Positions 45,994 through 54,406 of a stretch of 64,000 nt of DNA are shown piece by piece. Origin of the DNA: a virus; the IMG/VR virus record IMGVR_UViG_3300001390_000008, positions 29,805 through 93,804 of that record. One strand, written 5' to 3'. The translations under genes and the position numbers were made by a program. Positions within the stretch are counted from its first letter, which is position 1; the number at the start of each line of letters is the position of its first letter. The notes under the pieces are model-generated. The model had not been told where the DNA came from, made no database searches, and worked only from the letters and a program-made list of their open reading frames with translations.

Positions 45994-48516
45994 TCACTTA
46001 TTTTTCTTTATACGGGTATGCCTTTTATGGCCTATTTTAGTTACATTATCCGGGTCTGTGGTTTCTTCATAAATCTTTGATGCTGGGGTAGCATTCCCCT
46101 TTATCCAAACGGCCATTTCCTGTATTTCTTTACTATAGGTTTTTGATAAAGGAACCATATTCTGAAGAGCCTCATATACATACTTCATGCTAAATTTTTT
46201 ACCGGCACTAAATGCGTCAATAAGCCCGTCCTTTACGGCAGATTCAATTTCGGCTGGTACATACCCTAAAGATATATCAACTACTTTGCTTTTATGTAGA
46301 TCACTAAATTTATCTGGGTTATATCCTCTCTTGGCTAAATGAATATTAAGCACTTCAAGGCGCTCTCTGCCTGTAGGTAGGCCTGCACCGAAGATAGCAT
46401 CGAATCGTCCACGACGTAGAAGCTCAGGGGGCAGCCCTTGTATATTATTAGCCGTTACAATTGTGAAAATTGGTGATTTATTATCTTGTAACCATGTGAG
46501 GAAATACCCTAATACTCTGCTCGATGTTCCAGAATCGCCGCCCCCCGAACCTATACCACCAAGTCCCTTGTCTATCTCATCGACCAGAATACAGCAAGGA
46601 GCCACAGCTTGGCACATTGCTAAAGCTGTTCTCATACGCTCTTCTGATTTTCCGATAAAACTGTTAAACATTCTGCCAAAATCTAATCGTATCAGAGGTA
46701 CACCAAACTCCCTAGCTATTGATTTCGCTGCAAGGGACTTGCCTGAATTATGTACAATTAATCCGTTAGCTACAAAATTGTTACTAGGGCTTTTCATTTG
46801 TATATCGTAGGTATCTCTTTCGCCTATGTACTTTATTCTAATTATCTTCTGTAGTCGTGGAGCATTACGGTACCTGTTTATATTGCCGCCCTCAGACATG
46901 TGCCGCCTAGCATGTTCTTCTTTAGTAAGTGTCTCTAGGTTATCTATAGTATTATTAGATCTATCCTTATCTTTGTGATGTACTTCCATACTATTAGGCA
47001 AAAAATCCAATAAAGACACATCCTCTTCTAGTGCATAAAGAAAGTCCTCCAAAGGCATTTCGTTGTTATGTGCCTCTACTACTAATCTATGCAAAGGGTG
47101 GCTTGTATACTCTAGCCCATTTATACACCTAGTACGTGCGTTAGGGTGGTTACCCACATTATTCATCATACGCTGTGCAGGGGTTTTATTCCTCCCCCCC
47201 GAATTATCGTCAAGCAAAGAGCCCTTCTTATAGGCAAGGATACTTCTACTCACGGATAGATCACATAATCGCACATAACCGTATCTTGTACGGAACTTAT
47301 GATCTTTTGTAACAGGCAAATATGCCCCATAATCGGTCTGCACCTCATATACTTTTTTCTTACCTGAATAAACAACCCCTTCTATCTCATTAAAGCCTAT
47401 GTACCCTTCCCCCTCTATCAGACTGTGTGCCTTTGTCGCTTTAGTTAAGTCCCACTCTCTGTGTGTTTTATTTAGTAGTCCTAGCTCCACAGCCTTATCA
47501 TGCATACCGTTAAACCTATAGTACAGCGTATCTAACCTCATCCCCCTGTAAGACCCTGATTTCTGCCTCCTGCATACGTTTATCATTGCCTCGCCCGCCA
47601 GACACCCAGGAATACCGACGAAAACTAAACCACGAGGAGGTTCAATACCAAAATCCCGCGCTTCATCGGAATAGCATTTAGCACGTTTGCTTACCCATTC
47701 TTTTAGGTTCTCCATACCACCTACATCTTTCATATCCTCTGGATGATAAATTTCTAGAATATCATTTTTATTAACGATATCTATCTTACCCTTATTGACC
47801 CCTTTAATTATATCTTCAGCAGAAATATGTTTTAAGGTAGTAGCCGCTTCGACAATCGCATGTGCTGCGTACATTTCAAAATTAGCTTTTGTCATGCCTG
47901 CGCCCACATGACATATATCATCATAGTCCTCTTCATCAAGTTCTATTGACCCTTCCCCGCCTTCCCAACCGACAACCCCCTCAACTATGTCATGCAAATA
48001 CTCTACAAGCTCACTATGAGAAGGCGGATTAAAAGGCAGGGTTATTATTAGATCATTAATAGAATCAGGCATAGGTGTATCGGGGGTTATCAGCAGTATC
48101 CTTACTTTACTGCAAGGCAGGGCATCGTTATACCTTTCTAAAAAATGTATGAGTACGGGGTTATCCTCTAACCAATATTGCACATTTACAAAAGCTATAT
48201 ATAGATACTTTTCTCTATCTTTTTCAAGTTCCTTTATGATACTGGCTATTGCATTTCCTATATCTATATTTCTATCCCCTTCTACATTAATATCCTTCAT
48301 CGTAGCTATAGTATATGCAGTAAACCCCTCTACCAGATCCCACTCTAGATAATCGTGCCCTTCTATTAATATAGTCTTACGTGTAGCTGCACATGCACGA
48401 ACTATTTCCTGTGTTCTGACATGTATAATTGCAGCCCCCGCATTAGATAAAAGTCTAAGACGGCAGGCGAACTCATCCTCAGAGTGCCGACTAATATGTT
48501 CTGCACTTATTTTCAT
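45994..48516 (-). CDS. Ycf46-like AAA+ ATPase with intein
   Basis: 840-residue precursor, 554 after splicing. The N-terminal ~260 residues form a degenerate ATPase-like domain (AGAAIIHVRTQEIVRACA; FVNVQYWLEDNPVLIHFLER), as in Ycf46. The second domain has Walker A GIPG|SGKSLAAKS, Walker B ILVDEIDKGLGG and the DGxR-like LRRGRFDAIF region. The AAA+ ring class can remodel proteins or nucleic acids. Associated downstream with an unknown protein, DUF1257 and DUF2997. Confidence 0.85.
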   Translation of the reverse strand: MKISAEHISRHSEDEFACRLRLLSNAGAAIIHVRTQEIVRACAATRKTILIEGHDYLEWDLVEGFTAYTIATMKDINVEGDRNIDIGNAIASIIKELEKDREKYLYIAFVNVQYWLEDNPVLIHFLERYNDALPCSKVRILLITPDTPMPDSINDLIITLPFNPPSHSELVEYLHDIVEGVVGWEGGEGSIELDEEDYDDICHVGAGMTKANFEMYAAHAIVEAATTLKHISAEDIIKGVNKGKIDIVNKNDILEIYHPEDMKDVGGMENLKEWVSKRAKCYSDEARDFGIEPPRGLVFVGIPGCLAGEAMINVCRRQKSGSYRGMRLDTLYYRFNGMHDKAVELGLLNKTHREWDLTKATKAHSLIEGEGYIGFNEIEGVVYSGKKKVYEVQTDYGAYLPVTKDHKFRTRYGYVRLCDLSVSRSILAYKKGSLLDDNSGGRNKTPAQRMMNNVGNHPNARTRCINGLEYTSHPLHRLVVEAHNNEMPLEDFLYALEEDVSLLDFLPNSMEVHHKDKDRSNNTIDNLETLTKEEHARRHMSEGGNINRYRNAPRLQKIIRIKYIGERDTYDIQMKSPSNNFVANGLIVHNSGKSLAAKSIAREFGVPLIRLDFGRMFNSFIGKSEERMRTALAMCQAVAPCCILVDEIDKGLGGIGSGGGDSGTSSRVLGYFLTWLQDNKSPIFTIVTANNIQGLPPELLRRGRFDAIFGAGLPTGRERLEVLNIHLAKRGYNPDKFSDLHKSKVVDISLGYVPAEIESAVKDGLIDAFSAGKKFSMKYVYEALQNMVPLSKTYSKEIQEMAVWIKGNATPASKIYEETTDPDNVTKIGHKRHTRIKKNK
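46747..47604 (-). mobile_element. Class 1 intein with HNH endonuclease in AAA+ P-loop
   Basis: 286 residues from Cys305 (CLAGEAMINVCRR) to Asn590 (GLIVHN), followed by Ser. The block F/G region TYDIQMKSPSNNFVANG is canonical. The endonuclease is HNH type, with LHRLVVEAHNNE and VHHKDKDRSNNTIDNLETL. It splits Walker A between the two glycine-containing halves, GIPG and SGKS. Confidence 0.9.
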
Positions 48517-48546
48517 TAAGTTTTCCCCTTTATCAAATAAGCCAGT

Positions 48547-48575
48547 AGTATACTCTAGAAATTATCTATATGCAA
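48547..48575 (-). promoter_or_regulatory. Promoter of the Ycf46-like ATPase gene, TTGCAT class
   Basis: TTGCAT (48570-48575), 17-bp spacer, TATACT (48547-48552), preceded by ACTATGAA as in the promoter at 45341-45369. Confidence 0.75.
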
Positions 48576-48595
48576 TTCATAGTTTATATATGGGC

Positions 48596-48627
48596 AAAAA
48601 AAAACCCGTAGCGGTGAGGCTACAGGG
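48596..48627 (-). terminator. Rho-independent terminator of the late operon
   Basis: Minus-strand stem CCCTGTAGC/GCTACGGG (one bulge) with a six-base loop, followed by nine T. It separates tail/lysis genes from the Ycf46-like module. Confidence 0.85.
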
Positions 48628-48695
48628 TTAAATACCCAAGAAGGATAAGGAGGTAACAAAATGAATCCATATATTAAAATACCTACTCTACTTTG

Positions 48696-48965
48696 TCAAT
48701 ATTTCTTTTTACGTAATTCTTTCAGGTTATCCCGTAGTATATCTAATTCATATTCTAACTCTTCTTTAGTTTGCCTTTCATACTTGCTGGGATTAGGTAT
48801 CGTGCGTAAACCCCGTAATTCACTTCGTTTGTCTGTTATCTGCAATAGTATTAATGATTGATCACTAGTATTTTGATACCGTGCAAAATCCTCAGCAGAT
48901 ACTGTATTTGATTGTATCCATAATAGACCCCCTATCGCCCCTGCGGCCACAACTGAAAACTGCAT
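48696..48965 (-). CDS. Membrane-anchored coiled-coil protein (i-spanin-like)
   Basis: ATG 48965 with GGAGG upstream. One N-terminal hydrophobic segment (QFSVVAAGAIGGLLWI) and a long charged coiled coil to the C-terminus (KEELEYELDILRDNLKELRK). This matches the topology of inner-membrane spanins, and a lipoprotein gene lies in the same cassette. Inference from topology only. Confidence 0.5.
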   Translation of the reverse strand: MQFSVVAAGAIGGLLWIQSNTVSAEDFARYQNTSDQSLILLQITDKRSELRGLRTIPNPSKYERQTKEELEYELDILRDNLKELRKKKY

Positions 48966-48985
48966 AATAACCTCCAGTGATTTAT

Positions 48986-49531
48986 TCAAGCAATGCCCCC
49001 TATACTTGCGCCCTCTGGTAATAGTATAGAAGTACCACACCAGCCTAGCCTCTTCCCACGAAAATATACCCGAGCATACCCCTTATTAACAAGAAGGTCT
49101 GCAAGGCTTTCTAAGTCCTTACCCCCGGTCTGTACCCATATTCGTATTAAAGGCCTGCCTCTAGCCCCTCTGGCGGGCTGTACGTCTACTAGAAGATGCT
49201 TCTGCCCCTCCAATAATTTAGTTACATAGCTAGTAGCCTCATCCGCCATTATAGCTTCTCTTGGGCATTTTGCTCTCCACCCCTTCTCCGGGGTATCTAC
49301 CCCATATAATCTCATATTCTCAATGGCATATAACCCTGTAGTTTTAGAAGTTGAAGGCCATAGCCAGACCTTTAATGTTATAGAGTCTGCATCATAATTA
49401 GTTAAATATTCTGCATCATAATTACCAAAAGCATTCGCATCACTATTATTGAATAGGTATATTAATACTAATAGTATAGATACAGCCATCACACCACACT
49501 TAGTTAATCCCCCAGGGTTGCATTTGCTCAT
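48986..49531 (-). CDS. Membrane-anchored thermonuclease-like (SNase) protein
   Basis: 181 aa. Hydrophobic segment at 13-27 followed by an SNase-type core: MRLYGVDTPEKGW supplies the Arg and acidic residues, RGARGRPLIRIWV follows, and LADLLVNKGYARVYF is the C-terminal helix. A secreted or periplasmic nuclease could degrade host or competing DNA at lysis or infection. The active-site Arg/Glu set looks present but is partly altered. Confidence 0.75.
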   Translation of the reverse strand: MSKCNPGGLTKCGVMAVSILLVLIYLFNNSDANAFGNYDAEYLTNYDADSITLKVWLWPSTSKTTGLYAIENMRLYGVDTPEKGWRAKCPREAIMADEATSYVTKLLEGQKHLLVDVQPARGARGRPLIRIWVQTGGKDLESLADLLVNKGYARVYFRGKRLGWCGTSILLPEGASIGGIA

Positions 49532-50007
49532 ACTGCTTCTGCCCTCATTAAAATAACCTGTTTATCCCATTCTTTTTTAGACATCCATTCCCATTTAGCT
49601 TTAAGATTAAATACAACCCACTGAGCTAGCCTTAGCTCTAACCACCCCATTTCACCTGTGGCTATATTAGCTGCATGGAACATATGGTCGGCTTCCTTTT
49701 TAGTCCAATATCGCCCACTAAGCATGTCATACATACATCTAAAAGGGATACCTTTGGAGTGAGCCAATAGCTTATAGATCATATCATGGGGCACTGCACC
49801 GTTGCTGATAGGGCCTGTATTATCAATAAGGTAGTCGGGTACTATAGGAGGTATAGAAGCATGATCTGTAAGAAACTCCTTCCATACAGTTACAGTAATA
49901 CCCTTCGCTGCCCAATAAAACCAAAACTCCTCAGCTACTCTCCAATCCGTTTTGTCAAATTGTTGTAGAGTTACTCTACCTCTGGGGAATGCTTCTTCAT
50001 ACGTCAT
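49528..50007 (-). CDS. DUF1353 family protein, 159 aa
   Basis: LTDHASIPPIVPDYLIDNTG, then GAVPHDMIYKLL and TKKEADHMFHAA, are the hallmarks of DUF1353, common in phage lysis or tail regions. The conserved Asp/His positions suggest a metal site. Function not established. Confidence 0.75.
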   Translation of the reverse strand: MTYEEAFPRGRVTLQQFDKTDWRVAEEFWFYWAAKGITVTVWKEFLTDHASIPPIVPDYLIDNTGPISNGAVPHDMIYKLLAHSKGIPFRCMYDMLSGRYWTKKEADHMFHAANIATGEMGWLELRLAQWVVFNLKAKWEWMSKKEWDKQVILMRAEAV

Positions 50008-50051
50008 GGTATAGATAGATTTTGTTAATACAATGCAGGCTCCTGTACCTA

Positions 50052-50267
50052 TTACTTATTATCTTTGTTAGCATAATAAAACCCCAGATGATACCGCCTA
50101 AAGGTAACCACACATACTATAACGCTAGACAACTGTGATAGTGCAAACAGCCAGTGTCTTGTAAAAATACCAGATAAAAACCCACCCCACTCTTGTGACA
50201 TTACAAACGCATAACAGGTGGGGTGTGTTTTACGTGGTACACATAAAAGTAATGGTATTACCCTCAT
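50052..50267 (-). CDS. Small membrane protein, 71 aa
   Basis: The ATG overlaps the stop of the lipoprotein gene (ATGA). A hydrophobic segment (WLFALSQLSSVIVCVVTF) lies near the middle, with a weaker one at the N-terminus. Possibly a holin-class protein, not assigned. Confidence 0.5.
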   Translation of the reverse strand: MRVIPLLLCVPRKTHPTCYAFVMSQEWGGFLSGIFTRHWLFALSQLSSVIVCVVTFRRYHLGFYYANKDNK

Positions 50268-51109
50268 TTAAGCAGTCGTGCACTATTATTAGACCCATCA
50301 TTTTTATCATCTATGATGGCTCCTGATGGGCTTCCACTACCATCAAGATTTGAGCTACCGCGTATGGGTGTGGTTAGGTTTTTATCTATTCGTTTAGCTG
50401 TTTGCGCCTGATCTGTTGCAGACTGCCCACTGCCTATAGTTATAGATTGCCCGCCTATACCACCTGTACCTCCACTACTTTCGCCACCTATTGAAGGGTC
50501 ATCAGACTTGGTAACATTTATATCTCCCGTAGATATAGTGTCGCCCTGCCCAGCAAGAGCTGTATTCATAATACCCATAGCTGTGGTTAGCACCGTGGCA
50601 ACCGGTATGGCGATAGCTGTAGTAATCCCTACCTTACCCCATTGTTTAGCCTGCACTTTTTCTTTCTCCATGTAAGATTCTACGGCCATTACTACAGCCC
50701 TCTCACATGTAATTTCTTCCCTACCAAGTGCCTTTGCCAGTATTTCTGTTTGCCTGGTGGAGTTCTGTAATATACCTAGCATAAAGTTTCTATCTATATA
50801 CTTAGCCTGTGCATCTGCCTTAAGACCTAGAACCTCTTCGGGGGTTAAATATAGGACTGCCTGTTGTGGGGCCTGCTTACGCCCCTTTACTATTTTTCTA
50901 CAAGCAGCAATAGCCGGAGCCATAGCTTGCATAACCATGGCATTTTCAGAGGTTTTTGTGTCGCCTTTTTCTATGAGGTTATTGTTGCTGTCAAATTTCT
51001 CATAGGTAGATTTACTGGATGTGTTGCAAGCCCCGAGAAGGATAGTAAAGAAAACAAGTATAATTGAGTAATACAATTTTCTAGCTACTGGTGAGGTGTA
51101 TATTATCAT
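50264..51109 (-). CDS. Putative lipoprotein, 281 aa
   Basis: Signal sequence with lipobox LLGAC (Cys28). The mature part is helical with a hydrophobic stretch at about 165-190 (ITTAIAIPVATVLTTAMGIM), then a Gly/Ser-rich tail (GGESSGGTGGIGGQ). It could be an outer-membrane lysis protein, but it is much larger than usual spanins; a structural or exclusion role is also possible. Confidence 0.7.
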   Translation of the reverse strand: MIIYTSPVARKLYYSIILVFFTILLGACNTSSKSTYEKFDSNNNLIEKGDTKTSENAMVMQAMAPAIAACRKIVKGRKQAPQQAVLYLTPEEVLGLKADAQAKYIDRNFMLGILQNSTRQTEILAKALGREEITCERAVVMAVESYMEKEKVQAKQWGKVGITTAIAIPVATVLTTAMGIMNTALAGQGDTISTGDINVTKSDDPSIGGESSGGTGGIGGQSITIGSGQSATDQAQTAKRIDKNLTTPIRGSSNLDGSGSPSGAIIDDKNDGSNNSARLLK

Positions 51110-51111
51110 TA

Positions 51112-51327
51112 TTATTTCCTCTCAAGTATAGAGGTATTTGTGACAGTTCTAAGAAGCAAAACTACCGCAGTATATACCCCAATACCCGCCTGCCAGTAAG
51201 CTTTTGCTGTCTGTTCTGCCCAGGATTGAAAGTCAGCATCTACTGTACCAGAACTCATAAGAAGCATTATCAAAGTAGGCCAAACGGCCCAAATGATTGT
51301 TTTATATCCCTTAATTTTTTTTAGCAT
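51112..51327 (-). CDS. Holin candidate, 71 aa
   Basis: Two hydrophobic segments (YKTIIWAVWPTLIMLLM and GIGVYTAVVLLLR) with a short polar linker and charged ends; N-terminal KKIKGYKT is typical of phage holins. It overlaps the endolysin end by 17 bases. Confidence 0.65.
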   Translation of the reverse strand: MLKKIKGYKTIIWAVWPTLIMLLMSSGTVDADFQSWAEQTAKAYWQAGIGVYTAVVLLLRTVTNTSILERK

Positions 51328-51826
51328 AATCGTAGTCCTCTATCAAGTCCCTCCAAGACACACCAAGATCCTGTGCATGAGGGTACTCTCTCTTTTTTAT
51401 AGACCACGTGCCCGCCCACTCAAGACCTACATTTGCGCAAACATTGCCGTATACATACCATTCTACAGAATCCTCACTCCATTGCAACTTCCCATTAACG
51501 ACAGGTACTGCATCGAAAGCAAAACGATAATTGTGCATAGATTGACCGGGGGCGGCATGTGTAATAATTCTCTTACCGTATTGCGGGCCTACATTTAATA
51601 AAAGATCACCCAGGTCTACCCTGCCATATTTCTCTGTTAGCTCTTTAGCTTTTTTTTCTATAGCAAGGATACCCCGGCCATTACGATATAACTTAGCCTG
51701 CTCCTCTATTGGGCGAAAAGTACAATAAATTAGTATTTCTACATCCTGATCCTTACACCCGTTAAGAACCTGCATAGCCTTAGAGGCTACACTAATAGAT
51801 AAATCACGTAGCCTTCGGCTTGCCAC
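51311..51826 (-). CDS. Endolysin, M15 D-Ala-D-Ala peptidase family
   Basis: 171 aa: CTFRPIEEQAKLYRNGR, then SMHNYRFAFDAVP with His98 and Asp105, and EYPHAQ with His150, the zinc ligands of VanY/M15 peptidases. It cleaves peptide cross-links in peptidoglycan. Beside a holin candidate. Confidence 0.88.
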   Translation of the reverse strand: MASRRLRDLSISVASKAMQVLNGCKDQDVEILIYCTFRPIEEQAKLYRNGRGILAIEKKAKELTEKYGRVDLGDLLLNVGPQYGKRIITHAAPGQSMHNYRFAFDAVPVVNGKLQWSEDSVEWYVYGNVCANVGLEWAGTWSIKKREYPHAQDLGVSWRDLIEDYDYAKKN

Positions 51827-52223
51827 TATGTACCCCTTTATTTTGCTGTATTTCTATTAATATGCCAGTAATAAGAAAAGACAGGAAGAAACTTACCACT
51901 ACTATTTCTACCGAAATAGCAAAGTTTTTCATATCCATGGTTAGTACCATAAATAGATTAACCTGTGCTATAAAGGTAATAGTAGAGGCCACTATTATTT
52001 TGCCTAGCTTAAATGGGGATTGCATAAAGGTATACGCCATCATCCCCCATAGTATTATAGTAATAGATGTTATAAGAGTTTTAGCTAGTATGTTAGAGAA
52101 AGTGCCGCCTTCGCTAACTATATAAGAAGCACCTAATGATACTGCTAGAGCGACGATCACATAATCTGCTATAGGGCCATTTTTCATATAATTCTGTAAT
52201 ATTTTAATTATTTTATTTTCCAT
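51804..52223 (-). CDS. Multi-span membrane protein, 139 aa
   Basis: Four hydrophobic segments (ADYVIVALAVSLGASYIV, LITSITIILWGMMAYTF, IIVASTITFIAQVNLFM, IVVVSFFLSFLITGILI). Could be a second holin or antiholin next to the endolysin; not recognised by sequence. Confidence 0.55.
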   Translation of the reverse strand: MENKIIKILQNYMKNGPIADYVIVALAVSLGASYIVSEGGTFSNILAKTLITSITIILWGMMAYTFMQSPFKLGKIIVASTITFIAQVNLFMVLTMDMKNFAISVEIVVVSFFLSFLITGILIEIQQNKGVHSGKPKAT

Positions 52224-52224
52224 A

Positions 52225-52545
52225 TTATTTACTTCCTTCTAATGAGTTAAGACGCTGTTCTATAAGAGCCCCTTTTGTTTCAAAGCTATCTAACCTATCA
52301 TCCATTACATTTTCCAGATCATCCACTTTAATCCGAGTATACGCATCATCTCTGGCTATCTTTACTACAGATGTCTTAATACTTGCAATATCTGCTTTAA
52401 GGGGGGTAATAATAATATAGACATACATACCTATACCCATGGCTGCCAGAGCGGCCATAATATTCCAGCCTATCTTTATACCATCTGCCTGTACTGAAAT
52501 ATCTTTAGAAGTATTTGGTGACATAGTTGCCCATCTATAAAACAT
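52225..52545 (-). CDS. Membrane-anchored protein, 106 aa
   Basis: One hydrophobic span (IMAALAAMGIGMYVYIIIT) followed by a coiled-coil-like region (DLENVMDDRLDSFETKG). The first ATG is very close to GAGG; an inner ATG at 52524 is possible. Topology resembles a signal-anchor lysis regulator. Confidence 0.5.
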   Translation of the reverse strand: MFYRWATMSPNTSKDISVQADGIKIGWNIMAALAAMGIGMYVYIIITPLKADIASIKTSVVKIARDDAYTRIKVDDLENVMDDRLDSFETKGALIEQRLNSLEGSK

Positions 52546-52849
52546 CCTCTACACGAAAGGTACCAATAGAAGAACTCCATTTTCCTGCGGGCATTTCTAC
52601 ATACCCCTGTAGCTTCCATGTACCTAGTTCAACTAAGAAACCCGCCTCTACCACATATTCTAGTTTACCATCCGTCCCATCTGTAGTTAAAACAACCGAC
52701 TTCTCTATTTTTCCGCTGTCCGGTCTAAAAAACCGGATAGTCCGTATAGTAGAGGTACTTATATCCACTGGGGTCTTACCCCTCATCAAGGTTATTCTGA
52801 GTATAGTGCCTTCATCATTTAGCCGTACATCGTGGTCTTCACTACTCAT
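52535..52849 (-). CDS. BppU-like small baseplate/Ig-like protein, 104 aa
   Basis: Beta-sandwich pattern with RFFRPDSGKIEKSVVL, GKLEYVVEAG and GTWKLQGYVEMPAGKWSS, similar to N-terminal domains of baseplate upper or tail-decorating proteins. Inference from pattern. Confidence 0.55.
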   Translation of the reverse strand: MSSEDHDVRLNDEGTILRITLMRGKTPVDISTSTIRTIRFFRPDSGKIEKSVVLTTDGTDGKLEYVVEAGFLVELGTWKLQGYVEMPAGKWSSSIGTFRVEDVL

Positions 52850-52864
52850 GGTTATGCCTCCGTA

Positions 52865-54406
52865 TTACCTGTGCTCATTAAATATTTTGTAATCGATTTC
52901 AATTAATTGATTCATCTGTAATGTAAAAGTTAAAGTTGTATATAGCGAAAGTGTAGAATCAAGTATTTCTACATCCAGTGAATTTACCCATCTAGGTATA
53001 GCATCTATACCGCTAATTGTATACGCGCCAGGTTCCGCCAGTAGGGTGTATACATTTCCATATACGAGGGCGACATTTTGCCCAGTGATAATGAAACTAC
53101 CTGAATCCGCCGCAAGGAGAAAACCCCCTGTTGATAAAAGCGAAAGGGCCGCATCAGTACCTGTAAGACTATAATTACCGGGGGCTGCTTGTACGGCCCT
53201 ATGCACTAATACCCCGGCATCCGTACCTGATAGGGTAAATACCCCCGAATCTGCTATTAGGGCGTAGGTGTGAGCTACTGAGGCGTCTTGCCCCACTAAT
53301 GTATAGCTGCCCGATTCTGTTGTTAGATATCTATTAAATATTACTGATGCATTAATACCTGTAAGAGAAAAGGCCCCTGACTCGGCTAACAATATTTTAT
53401 TATTACCGTATAGCAGAGTAGCGCCTTGCCCGGCGAGGGCAAAGCTTCCACTACCCGCTGCTAAAGTATGCTGTAATAAAAGAAGGGTATCTTGCCCAGA
53501 TAGGCTAAATATTCCTGAATTGGCTGTAAGTGTATATGCTTTGGATAAAGTGGCACTCTGCCCCGATAGATTAAATGCCCCAGAACTTGCCGGTAGATAG
53601 CGATTATATGGTAGGGCAGCATCTGGGCCTGTAAGGGTAAAGCTACCAGTCCCCGCAACTAATGTTTTTAATGTGCCGTAGTTAAGTGCGGCTGCCTGCC
53701 CCGCTATAGAAAATGTACCCGAGTCGGCGGCCAGAGCATAGGTGTATGATATTGCTGCATCTGCGCCAGCTAGAGCATAAGCCCCGCTATATGCATATAC
53801 AATCTTGTTACTTAGTAGAGTTGTGTCTGTCCCACTTAAGGAGAAACTGCCGGACTCGGCTGGGAGTGTTTTGATACTTCCGTAGGATAAGGCTGCCGCC
53901 TGTCCTGTTAAATTGAATGTACCGGAGTTTGCTGAGAGGTATTTATTATATGTTAGAGGGGCGGGGGTTCCTGATAGAGTAAAAGCACCTGAGTCCGCAA
54001 TAACCTGATAGCTATATGTAAGATTCGCTACAGTTCCCGCAAGTATAAAAGAGCCGGAGTTTGCGGGTATATAATAGATTTTTATTAAAGTAGCGTCTGT
54101 GCCTGACAGGGTGAATACCCCTGACTCTGCCGCAATATAGTAATTATGTAATAATGATGTGGCAGTCCCGGATAGGGCAAATGAGCCAGAGTCGGCAGAC
54201 ACATAATAACTACGTGATAGTGCGGCAGTAGTCCCTGTTAAATTAAATACGCCTGAATCAGATACGAGGGTGTATATTGTGGCCGGTACATTGTAATTTA
54301 ATACTGCACTAGTACCTGATAGATTAAATGTACCCGTATCTGCTACTAGTGTGTATGCCCCCGTTGCCGTCTTGGCACCGATAAAGCGTAAAAATGGAGA
54401 TCTCAT
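52865..54406 (-). CDS. Repetitive beta-strand tail protein, 513 aa
   Basis: Twenty imperfect copies of a ~23-residue unit with core xADSGxFxLSGTxAxL fill residues 18-465. The spacing suggests a stacked beta fold (solenoid or fibre shaft). It lies in the tail region next to LamG-like and structural genes, so receptor binding or a fibre shaft is inferred. The C-terminal 50 residues are non-repetitive. Confidence 0.7.
   Translation of the reverse strand: MRSPFLRFIGAKTATGAYTLVADTGTFNLSGTSAVLNYNVPATIYTLVSDSGVFNLTGTTAALSRSYYVSADSGSFALSGTATSLLHNYYIAAESGVFTLSGTDATLIKIYYIPANSGSFILAGTVANLTYSYQVIADSGAFTLSGTPAPLTYNKYLSANSGTFNLTGQAAALSYGSIKTLPAESGSFSLSGTDTTLLSNKIVYAYSGAYALAGADAAISYTYALAADSGTFSIAGQAAALNYGTLKTLVAGTGSFTLTGPDAALPYNRYLPASSGAFNLSGQSATLSKAYTLTANSGIFSLSGQDTLLLLQHTLAAGSGSFALAGQGATLLYGNNKILLAESGAFSLTGINASVIFNRYLTTESGSYTLVGQDASVAHTYALIADSGVFTLSGTDAGVLVHRAVQAAPGNYSLTGTDAALSLLSTGGFLLAADSGSFIITGQNVALVYGNVYTLLAEPGAYTISGIDAIPRWVNSLDVEILDSTLSLYTTLTFTLQMNQLIEIDYKIFNEHR

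Noticed and set aside
53461-53658. Minus-strand 65-codon frame
   Set aside because: Alternative phase within the repetitive tail gene.
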